A stretch of 8,301 nucleotides of DNA from Fidelibacterota bacterium (lineage in GTDB: Bacteria; Fidelibacterota; JAANXI01): contig JAANXI010000079.1 of assembly GCA_018263365.1 (NCBI GenBank), positions 1 through 8,301 of the forward strand, read 5' to 3'. Under the pieces are notes generated by a model. That model searched no databases and was not told the DNA's origin. It was given only the letters and a program-made list of their open reading frames with translations. The translations under genes were made by a program, and so were the position numbers. The first letter of the stretch is position 1, and the number at the start of each line of letters is the position of its first letter. This document shows, one piece after another, positions 1-5,696 of the stretch.

Positions 1-1547
1 CGGCTCGTATTCTCGCCAAATATCTCAATTGTAAAAATCCCAGCGATTTGAATCCGTGCAACGAGTGCAAGAATTGCAAGGAAATCACTGCCGGGCGCAG
101 TTTCGACGTCCGCGAGATCGATGGAGCCTCCAACACCGGCGTCGACAATATCCGCGATCTCCGGGAGGAAGTGAAATACCCGCCATCAGATGGAAGGTAT
201 AAGATATACATTATCGATGAAGTCCATATGCTCTCCAAGTCGGCCTTCAATGCATTGTTAAAAACGCTTGAAGAACCGCCCTCACACATCAAATTCATTT
301 TCGCCACCACCGAACCGGAAAAAGTGATCCCAACGATTATATCGCGAACCCAGCGCTTTGATTTCAAGCGGATTCCGCTGCCGAAAATCATCGGTTTGCT
401 GACGGAGATCTGCGAAGCCGAAGGTATAGAGATCAGCGATGGGGCGTTAACGCTCATTGCCCGCAAGGCCGATGGCAGTATGCGGGACGCCGAAAGCCTG
501 CTGGACCAGGTAATTTCGTTCTCCGGCGAGAAAATCACCGATGAGAGCGTGGCGACCATCCTCGGCATCGTGAGTTATGAACTGTATCTCCAGTTAAGCG
601 ATATCCTGCACGGGCACGACGTGCCGGCGGTGCTGGACCTGATTACCGAAGTCATGAGCGCCGGATACGATCTCAGCGAATTTTTGGACGGCCTTGCCGA
701 TTACTGGCGCAATCTGCTGGTGCTGAACTCCACCGATGACTATACGTTGGTAGACGTCCCGGACAGTTACCAAACTGATTTCGAGGAGGCAGCCAACCAG
801 TATGACTCCAGGGATCTGCTGCGACTGTTGAATCTGACACTATCGGCGCAGTATCAGTTCAGGAATGCGGTGAACCAGCGTATCTTTGTGGAAAATTTTC
901 TGCTCAAACTGGTGCACTTCACCGAAAGCGTAACGTTGGATAATCTGGTGGAAGGAGAGATGCCGACACCATCAGGTGAAACCGGTACAACTCCAAGTTC
1001 TGAACTATCCTCTCCGAAAACGGCCCCGAAATCCTCTGGAAAAAAAATCAAACGGGATATCGGAAAGAAAGTAAGTCGGAGCGGACGAAATAAACCTACA
1101 TCAAAACAGGAATCGGTCAGGGAGACATCGCCAGGTCCTGAACAGGATCAGCCGGAACCTGAGGGACCGAATCAATCTGAGCCCACGCCTGAACCCGGAA
1201 CACTATCTTTGGAAGAATTCCAGGAAAAGTGGGAGGATTTCGCCGAATTCGTGCACGACAAAAAGCCCATTCTCGGCGAATATTTGGGTGAAGGCGTACC
1301 AAATAATGTGCAGGGCAAAAGTCTGGAAGTGCTATTCGATCACTCGGCGAGTTTTCACATGAAAAGCGTGGAGCGTAAGGCTCGACAGGTTGAAAAATTC
1401 ATCAAAAAATTCTATGAGGTTAAGGTACGGTTCAAGTGCCGTGCTGGCGATACCGGAAAAAAGCAGGAACAAGAGGAAGAAGACATCATTGATGATCCGA
1501 TAACGCAGGCGATTATTAACAATTTTGACGGGGAAATCATAAACTAA
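1..1547 (+). CDS. dnaX: DNA polymerase III subunit gamma/tau, 5' end missing
   Basis: Clamp loader ATPase subunit that loads the sliding clamp and, as tau, ties polymerase cores together at the replication fork. The open frame enters from the window edge; the first complete codon is 3-5 and 514 codons are present. A TTG at 48 is internal, because homology to DnaX continues upstream of it. Numbering from codon 3-5: zinc-finger cysteines C10, C19, C22 and C25 (C-x8-C-x2-C-x2-C); Walker B with D72-E73 in IYIIDEVHM; sensor 1 FATTEP near 100-105; arginine-finger motif S114-R115-T116, where the usual SRC has Thr in place of Cys. Walker A would lie in the roughly 50 missing residues. The collar domain ends near residue 315. 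A Pro/Glu/Ser/Lys-rich linker follows to about 400, then a C-terminal domain (401 to about 485) and an acidic tail. A poly-A slippery site falls in the linker. Family assignment is certain; the role of the C-terminal domain is inferred. Confidence 0.97.
   Translation, partial: ARILAKYLNCKNPSDLNPCNECKNCKEITAGRSFDVREIDGASNTGVDNIRDLREEVKYPPSDGRYKIYIIDEVHMLSKSAFNALLKTLEEPPSHIKFIFATTEPEKVIPTIISRTQRFDFKRIPLPKIIGLLTEICEAEGIEISDGALTLIARKADGSMRDAESLLDQVISFSGEKITDESVATILGIVSYELYLQLSDILHGHDVPAVLDLITEVMSAGYDLSEFLDGLADYWRNLLVLNSTDDYTLVDVPDSYQTDFEEAANQYDSRDLLRLLNLTLSAQYQFRNAVNQRIFVENFLLKLVHFTESVTLDNLVEGEMPTPSGETGTTPSSELSSPKTAPKSSGKKIKRDIGKKVSRSGRNKPTSKQESVRETSPGPEQDQPEPEGPNQSEPTPEPGTLSLEEFQEKWEDFAEFVHDKKPILGEYLGEGVPNNVQGKSLEVLFDHSASFHMKSVERKARQVEKFIKKFYEVKVRFKCRAGDTGKKQEQEEEDIIDDPITQAIINNFDGEIIN
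1040..1093 (+). promoter_or_regulatory. Predicted slippage site giving a gamma-like DnaX
   Basis: A run of eight A covers 1040-1047. Read in the dnaX frame it contains the canonical -1 heptamer A AAA AAA (1040-1046, after the first two bases of a Gly codon). A -1 shift, or one extra A in the transcript, adds 15 residues (NQTGYRKESKSERTK) and stops at TAA 1091-1093. A +1 shift, or loss of one A, stops at TAA 1072-1074. The site lies just after the collar domain, where E. coli and Thermus dnaX make the short gamma form. I see no upstream Shine-Dalgarno-like stimulator and no strong downstream hairpin. This resembles the Thermus type (transcriptional slippage on an A run) more than the E. coli type. 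The product is predicted, not shown. Confidence 0.6.
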
Positions 1548-1700
1548 TTATAGGGAATGGGAATAAGGAATTGGGAACTAATACACCTTAACAGGCTAAC
1601 ACAATAACACCGATTAGGATTAAGAGTAAGATTAGGATTTTACCAACTTGAACACCCGAACACTATAACACTTGGACACTAATTTGGAAGGTAAAACAAT
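1548..1700. repeat. Spacer made of four short-period repeat arrays
   Basis: Nearly all of the dnaX-ybaB spacer is periodic. GGGAAT-like units of 6-7 bp cover 1553-1578. Four octamers ending mostly in TAACAC or a close variant cover 1579-1610. Five hexamers of consensus GATTAR cover 1612-1641. Four octamers of consensus NNDAACAC cover 1648-1679. No coding potential, terminator hairpin or clear promoter is seen. The last array and its left flank recur upstream of recA. Confidence 0.75.
1686..1691 (+). promoter_or_regulatory. Ribosome binding site of ybaB
   Basis: GGAAGG lies 9 nt before the ATG at 1701 and fixes that start. It follows directly after the octamer array. Confidence 0.7.
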
Positions 1701-2042
1701 ATGGCCAAAGGTATGGGAAACATGGGCAACCTGGTGAAGAAGGCGCAGAAGGCGCAACAGAAGATGCAGGAAGCCCAGGAAAAATTAGACGAAATTACTG
1801 TTGAAGGCACTGCCGGTGGTGGCATGGTTACTGTCAAAGCCAACGGTAATCAGGAAATTTTGGAAGTGTCGATAGAGGAAGAAGTCATGGAAGACGATGT
1901 GGAGATCCTCGAGGACCTCATTGTTGCGGCGGTCAACCAGGCGCTGAACAAGGCGAGCGAAGCCGCGCAGGAAAAGATGAACGAGGCAGCTGGCGGACTC
2001 CTCGGCAACCTGCCCAAGGGATTTAACCTGCCAGGAATGTAA
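1701..2042 (+). CDS. ybaB: YbaB/EbfC nucleoid-associated protein
   Basis: Small DNA-binding protein of the YbaB/EbfC family. Members form dimers that bind DNA and are thought to act in nucleoid organisation and possibly recombinational repair. The 113 residues match the family's usual length of about 100-115. The order is a Met/Gly-rich start, a charged helix (about 11-33) rich in Lys, Gln and Glu, a central beta region with TVEGTAGGGMVTVKANG (about 33-49) that is the family hallmark, a helix with the EDLIVAAVNQALNKA pattern, and a Gly/Leu-rich tail ending in NLPGM. It sits 3 nt before recR; the ybaB-recR pair is one of the most conserved bacterial gene pairs, which supports both calls. GGAAGG supports the ATG. 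Confidence 0.95.
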   Translation: MAKGMGNMGNLVKKAQKAQQKMQEAQEKLDEITVEGTAGGGMVTVKANGNQEILEVSIEEEVMEDDVEILEDLIVAAVNQALNKASEAAQEKMNEAAGGLLGNLPKGFNLPGM

Positions 2043-2045
2043 CTC

Positions 2046-2639
2046 GTGCAAAGCATCCCGGAATCGCTGCATAAGCTTATCGACGAATTCACGCATTTTC
2101 CCGGTGTGGGGCGCAAGACCGCCCAGCGGCTAGCGTTCCATGTCCTGAAAAATAGCCGGGAAAAGGCGGAATTGCTGGCGAAATCCATCCGGGATGTAAA
2201 GGAAAAAATCAATTATTGCAGCCAGTGCCATAACATTTCCGAAGAAGATCCTTGTGGCATTTGTACCGATCCCAAACGGGATCGCTCGGTGTTGTGCGTG
2301 GTGGAAGACGCTATGGACGTGATCGCCATCGAAAAGACGAGCGAATACCGCGGACTGTATCACGTTCTCGGGGGACTGCTCTCGCCATTGGATGGCGTTG
2401 GTCCGGATGCCCTGAACATCAGCGGCATCGAAAATCGGCTGGAGGATGTGGAAGAGGTTATTCTGGCAACGAATCCCAGCGTCGAGGGCGAAACCACAGC
2501 ACATTATCTCACGAAACTACTTAAATCCAAAGATGTCAATGTCTCGCGACTGGCACGGGGAATCCCCGTGGGCAGCGACGTCGAGTACATTGATGAAGCC
2601 ACGCTCGCACGGGCGTTAGAAGGTCGAGTGACGGTCTGA
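2046..2639 (+). CDS. recR: Recombination mediator RecR
   Basis: RecR works with RecF and RecO to load RecA on gapped, SSB-coated DNA. The 197 residues match the usual length of about 200. An N-terminal helix-hairpin-helix holds FPGVGRKTAQRLAFH (18-32). The zinc finger uses C58, C61, C70 and C73. A Toprim domain starts near 81 with SVLCVVE (E87) and continues through YHVLGGLLSPLDGVGP and the ATNPSVEGETTAHYL region. The C-terminus has the conserved SRLARGIPVGSDVEYIDEATLARAL. The start is GTG at 2046, giving MQSIPESLHKLIDEF, which aligns with the family N-terminus; AGGA at 2033-2036 sits 9 nt before it. The TGA stop shares one base with the pgsA ATG, so translation is probably coupled. Confidence 0.97.
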   Translation: MQSIPESLHKLIDEFTHFPGVGRKTAQRLAFHVLKNSREKAELLAKSIRDVKEKINYCSQCHNISEEDPCGICTDPKRDRSVLCVVEDAMDVIAIEKTSEYRGLYHVLGGLLSPLDGVGPDALNISGIENRLEDVEEVILATNPSVEGETTAHYLTKLLKSKDVNVSRLARGIPVGSDVEYIDEATLARALEGRVTV

Positions 2640-3271
2640 TGGTGAACAGTTCATCGCTCCCACATCCCTGGGTGGCGTGGATTCCAAATATTTTAACGTA
2701 TCTCCGAATTATTCTGACACCGGTATTTCTGATCCTGCTATTCTCCGGCGGCTATGTCAATTATTTGATTGCACTGCTCGTTTTTATTGTGGCCTCGACA
2801 AGCGATGTCTACGACGGCTATCTTGCAAGGAAGTACAATATCGTTACGGAGCACGGAAAGTTCCTTGACCCGCTGGCGGACAAAATCCTGGTGCTTTCCG
2901 CGTTTTTTAGCTTCTGGTACATGGAGTTTTTCCCGTTCTGGATGCTGGCGCTCATTATTCTCAGAGATGTCGTGATCACCGGGCTGCGCATGTGGATGCT
3001 CGCAAAAGATCACAGCCTTGAAACCAGTATTTTCGGCAAATCCAAAACAGCGGCCCAGATGACAGGCATTTATGTGATGATCGTGTTTGTCCTGCTTGAA
3101 AACTGGCCCGCCTTTGGCTTATTGCATTCGACACTAGCATGGATAGCCAACAACTTCGTACTCTGGATAATGATGCTCATTGTCACGCTCCTGACCGTCG
3201 GATCCGGTGTGCATTACCTGAAGGTCAACTGGCTGACCATCACAAAATATCTCAGCGGAAACAGGGCATAG
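2639..3271 (+). CDS. pgsA: CDP-diacylglycerol--glycerol-3-phosphate 3-phosphatidyltransferase
   Basis: Integral membrane enzyme that transfers the phosphatidyl group from CDP-diacylglycerol to sn-glycerol 3-phosphate, making phosphatidylglycerol phosphate. The full CDP-alcohol phosphotransferase signature D-x2-D-G-x2-A-R-x8-G-x3-D-x3-D is present as D56, D59, G60, A63, R64, G73, D77 and D81. The N-terminus has the typical WIPNILTYLRIILTPVF entry. Hydrophobic segments are visible near 24-35, 40-53, about 85-110, 135-155 and 165-190. Length (210 aa) is slightly above the usual 180-200. The signature alone cannot separate PgsA from other phosphotransferases of the superfamily, but the next gene, pgpA, acts on the PgsA product. 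The ATG overlaps the recR stop (TGATG). Confidence 0.92.
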   Translation: MVNSSSLPHPWVAWIPNILTYLRIILTPVFLILLFSGGYVNYLIALLVFIVASTSDVYDGYLARKYNIVTEHGKFLDPLADKILVLSAFFSFWYMEFFPFWMLALIILRDVVITGLRMWMLAKDHSLETSIFGKSKTAAQMTGIYVMIVFVLLENWPAFGLLHSTLAWIANNFVLWIMMLIVTLLTVGSGVHYLKVNWLTITKYLSGNRA

Positions 3272-3745
3272 ATGTCCGGCCTCACCACGGAACACTGGAC
3301 CGATAAAATACATCTGGGCTTTGTAACGGTCGGCGGTGTTGGTTTTCTGCCGGTCGCACCGGGTACGTGGGGCAGTCTGATCGCAGTAATACTTTTCTGG
3401 TTTATTGAGCCGTTACCACCTTATCTGATTATCGGCGCGATCGTTCTTCTGTTATTACTCGGTGCATGGAGCAGCACCCGGATAGAAAAATTTGCGAATC
3501 TGACCGATCCGGGACTGATTGTTATCGATGAACTGGTCGGCATGTGGATCAGTCTGCTTTTTGTACCAAGAATATTTGTACTCTACTTGTTCGCCTTCCT
3601 GCTTTTTCGCATATTTGACATTGTGAAAATCGCGCCGGCCAAACAATTGCAGGATTTACACGGCGGATGGGGCGTCATGCTGGACGATGTCGTCGCCGGG
3701 ATATATGCACTCATTCTTATGCATTTGGGACTTTTCTTACTGTGA
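3272..3745 (+). CDS. pgpA: Phosphatidylglycerophosphatase A
   Basis: Membrane phosphatase that removes the terminal phosphate of phosphatidylglycerol phosphate to give phosphatidylglycerol, the step after PgsA. The 157 residues fit the family. Visible motifs are GFLPVAPGTWGS (24-35), the acidic VIDELVGMW (84-92, with D86 and E87), FRIFDIVKIAPAKQL (from about 112, with D116) and HGGWGVMLDDVVAG (130-142, with D138 and D139). All align with E. coli PgpA. Hydrophobic stretches between them are membrane segments. The ATG follows the pgsA stop with no gap, and its own TGA overlaps the cinA GTG. Adjacent pgsA and pgpA put two consecutive steps of anionic phospholipid synthesis in one transcript. Confidence 0.94.
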   Translation: MSGLTTEHWTDKIHLGFVTVGGVGFLPVAPGTWGSLIAVILFWFIEPLPPYLIIGAIVLLLLLGAWSSTRIEKFANLTDPGLIVIDELVGMWISLLFVPRIFVLYLFAFLLFRIFDIVKIAPAKQLQDLHGGWGVMLDDVVAGIYALILMHLGLFLL

Positions 3746-4980
3746 AAGTGGCACTGATTAATATTGGAAACGAACTGCTATCCGGGGTAACGGTCAATAC
3801 TAACGCTTCCTGGATGGGACAACAATTGATGGAGATCGGCCATCCGGTGCAGACAATTTATACTATCGGTGACTCGCGCAACGAGATTTTGTCAGCACTG
3901 AACGATCTGTGGAAGAATTATCCAATCATACTCATCACGGGTGGGCTCGGCCCGACGCATGATGACATTACCGTAGCAGCGATGGCTAAGTTTTTTGATA
4001 CGGAATTGGTTTTCCATCAGCCAACGTTTGATGCCCTGAAGGAGCGACTGGAATCCCGTGATATCCCGATCTCCGAGCGACACGAAGCCCAGGCAATGCT
4101 ACCACGCAACGCGGAAGTCCTGATAAATAATGCTGGTACGGCTCCGGCGTTATACTTCTGCGAAAACGACAAGCATGTCTACTGTCTGCCGGGCGTTCCC
4201 CACGAGATGCGGCGCCTGATGCGGGAGCACATTTTGCCGCAACTTGAGCGGCTGAGTCCCGTCCGCTTTCAACGGACTTTGCTGCGGACAATCGGTTATC
4301 CGGAGTCAAAACTGTACGATACGGTTAAACACATCGTAGAGTCACTTCCAGCGGGTTACGTGGCGTTCTTACCGCAGATCTACGGCGTGGATATTCGGTT
4401 GCAGACGGATGATACAAAGAAAGAAAACAGAGAGCATTTACGTGAAGTCTTGGAGAAAATCAAAGCGCGACTTGGCAACGCCATCTATGCAGAAAAGGAT
4501 ATTCCGCTTGCGCAGGCGGTTGGAAATCTGCTGCGTGAGCAGAATGCAACTCTCGCCACAGCGGAGTCGTGTACCGGAGGGTTGATGGGCGATATGATTA
4601 CAGATATTTCCGGCAGTTCGGACTATTTTTTCCAGGGATTTGTCACATACAGCAATCAGGCGAAGATAGACACTCTTGGTGTTCCGGAAAACCTTATCAA
4701 AAAGCATGGCGCCGTCAGCGAAGATGTGGCGAGATCAATGGCAACCGGCGCAATGGAAAAATCCGAAGTGCATACTGCGCTTTCGACAACCGGTATTGCC
4801 GGACCGACCGGAGGAACGGCTGACAAACCGGTCGGACTTGTGTATATTGGATGTGTTGTTGGTGATAAAATACAAGTGAAACGATATCAGTTTTCCGATG
4901 ACCGTCGGCTGAATAAGCAGCGTACTGTCTACGCAGCATTAAATCTGTTGAGACTCGAATTATTCGCAGAGCAAAAATAA
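3742..4980 (+). CDS. cinA: CinA-like protein, two-domain (pyrophosphatase + NMN deamidase)
   Basis: Competence/damage-inducible CinA family. Characterised two-domain members combine an N-terminal COG1058 domain with ADP-ribose/NAD-derivative pyrophosphatase activity and a C-terminal PncC-type nicotinamide mononucleotide deamidase used in NAD recycling. The 412 residues fit. The N-domain shows GNELLSG (9-15), TGGLGPTHDDIT (66-77) and CLPGVPHEM. The C-domain shows ATAESCTGG (272-280, with S276 the expected nucleophile) and STTGIAGPTGGT, then PVGLVYIG. I chose GTG 3742: it gives the standard MKVALINIGNELLSG start and forms a GTGA overlap with the pgpA stop. A longer open frame from ATG 3667 adds 25 residues unlike the family and fully overlaps pgpA. 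It often neighbours recA in bacteria, as here. The name does not prove a role in competence. Confidence 0.95.
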   Translation: MKVALINIGNELLSGVTVNTNASWMGQQLMEIGHPVQTIYTIGDSRNEILSALNDLWKNYPIILITGGLGPTHDDITVAAMAKFFDTELVFHQPTFDALKERLESRDIPISERHEAQAMLPRNAEVLINNAGTAPALYFCENDKHVYCLPGVPHEMRRLMREHILPQLERLSPVRFQRTLLRTIGYPESKLYDTVKHIVESLPAGYVAFLPQIYGVDIRLQTDDTKKENREHLREVLEKIKARLGNAIYAEKDIPLAQAVGNLLREQNATLATAESCTGGLMGDMITDISGSSDYFFQGFVTYSNQAKIDTLGVPENLIKKHGAVSEDVARSMATGAMEKSEVHTALSTTGIAGPTGGTADKPVGLVYIGCVVGDKIQVKRYQFSDDRRLNKQRTVYAALNLLRLELFAEQK

Positions 4981-5528
4981 TGGAACGAATCTTTTTTGCG
5001 ATCCCGCTTTCGGATGAAATCAAGGACGTATTGGACGATGTGAACAGAGAGATGCAAGAGTATCCGGGGAAATTGAAGTGGGTTGACCCGTCGAGTACGC
5101 ATCTGACGCTGAAGTTCGTCGGCGAAGTTGAGAAGAGCAAATCGGCGTTCTATTCTGACGCCATCCGCGAACTCGATTTACCCGATCCTTTCACCATCCA
5201 GCTCAACAAAACCGGTGTCTTTCCGCATCCCCGGAAGCCCCGGGTGTTGTGGGTCGGTATCGAGCAGTCGGACGATCTTACATCTCTGGCGAATATCATT
5301 GATGACAGGTTGGCCAGAGAGGACGTCGAACCCGAAACACGAGATTTTCATCCGCACTTAACTGTCGCAAGAGTGAAAGGACGCGGCTTACCGGGAGAAA
5401 CCCTCGACACCTTTTTGAACCTGGATATCCCGGATATCTCCATGGAAGTGGATTCCGTGCTCTGTTACAAAAGCGATTTGCGGCCCGGCGGAGCGGTGTA
5501 TACTGCGTTGGAGACAATATCTTTATAA
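4980..5528 (+). CDS. thpR: RNA 2',3'-cyclic phosphodiesterase (2H family)
   Basis: LigT/ThpR member of the 2H phosphoesterase superfamily. Enzymes of this family open 2',3'-cyclic phosphates at RNA ends and can join tRNA half-molecules in vitro; the cellular role is unclear. Both catalytic motifs are present: THLTLKFVG with H41 and T43, and FHPHLTVARVK with H126 and T128. The spacing of about 85 residues matches E. coli ThpR. The N-terminus ERIFFAIPLSDEI is typical, and 182 aa is the usual size. The ATG overlaps the cinA stop by one base (TAATG). It is the last gene of the tightly packed run; a 168-nt spacer separates it from recA. Confidence 0.94.
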   Translation: MERIFFAIPLSDEIKDVLDDVNREMQEYPGKLKWVDPSSTHLTLKFVGEVEKSKSAFYSDAIRELDLPDPFTIQLNKTGVFPHPRKPRVLWVGIEQSDDLTSLANIIDDRLAREDVEPETRDFHPHLTVARVKGRGLPGETLDTFLNLDIPDISMEVDSVLCYKSDLRPGGAVYTALETISL

Positions 5529-5624
5529 TGTAGAACTTGACCGCAGAGGCGCAGAGGGCGCAGAGAAAAGGAAAGAAATACGGAGAAAATACCGATTTGG
5601 ATACACTGTACTAATAACTAAGAA

Positions 5625-5638
5625 GCGGCAAAAGCCGC
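5625..5638. repeat. Perfect 5-bp hairpin GCGGC-AAAA-GCCGC
   Basis: GCGGC at 5625-5629 pairs with GCCGC at 5634-5638 across an AAAA loop. No T run follows on the + strand, so it is a poor intrinsic terminator for thpR. It lies about 60 nt before recA and could sit in the recA leader. Confidence 0.55.
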
Positions 5639-5648
5639 AACTACCAAC

Positions 5649-5680
5649 TTAAACACTGGAATACCTGAACACTATAACAC
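5649..5680. repeat. Octamer array before recA
   Basis: Four 8-bp units run without gaps; examples are TTAAACAC and TATAACAC. The 16-mer GAACACTATAACACTT (5667-5682) is identical to 1658-1673 upstream of ybaB. The left flank (5642-5656) matches 1641-1655 at 14 of 15 bases. Between the two blocks this copy is exactly 8 bp longer, that is, one unit. Confidence 0.75.
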
Positions 5681-5684
5681 TTTT

Positions 5685-5691
5685 AAAGGAG
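5685..5691 (+). promoter_or_regulatory. Ribosome binding site of recA
   Basis: AAAGGAG ends 5 nt before the ATG at 5697. It is the strongest Shine-Dalgarno match in the window and fixes the recA start. Confidence 0.8.
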
Positions 5692-5696
5692 ATATC

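Larger units (their letters stand above)
5529..5696. repeat. thpR-recA spacer: CGCAGAG array, hairpin, octamer array
   Basis: CGCAGAG occurs three times (5542-5548, 5550-5556, 5559-5565), spaced 8 and 9 bp. An A/G-rich stretch follows to about 5590. A perfect hairpin lies at 5625-5638. Four octamers of consensus NNDAACAC cover 5649-5680. I see no convincing LexA box of either the CTGT-N8-ACAG or the GAAC-N4-GTTC type. Confidence 0.7.

Noticed and set aside
48..50. TTG as the start of dnaX
   Set aside because: The frame is open from position 3, and the upstream residues (ARILAKYLNC) match DnaX and include the first zinc cysteine. TTG here is an internal Leu codon.
854..1302. Minus-strand open frames inside dnaX
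   Set aside because: They overlap a certain gene, show no recognisable domains and have low-complexity translations typical of antisense shadows.
1612..1641. Telomere-like or CRISPR-like repeat
   Set aside because: The GATTAR hexamers are imperfect and only five units long. There are no spacers between repeats and no cas genes.
3667..3741. Upstream in-frame ATG giving cinA 25 extra residues
   Set aside because: The extra residues (rich in Arg and Cys) do not resemble CinA, lie wholly within pgpA, and GTG 3742 gives the family start with a GTGA overlap.
5653..5678. Sigma-70-like promoter in the octamer array before recA (TTAAAC, 18-nt gap, TATAAC)
   Set aside because: Both boxes are units of the 8-bp repeat. 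The copy upstream of ybaB has different spacing, so the match is not independent evidence.
5529..5696. LexA/SOS box upstream of recA
   Set aside because: Half sites such as CTGT (5607-5610) and GAAC (5667-5670) have no partner at the expected spacing.
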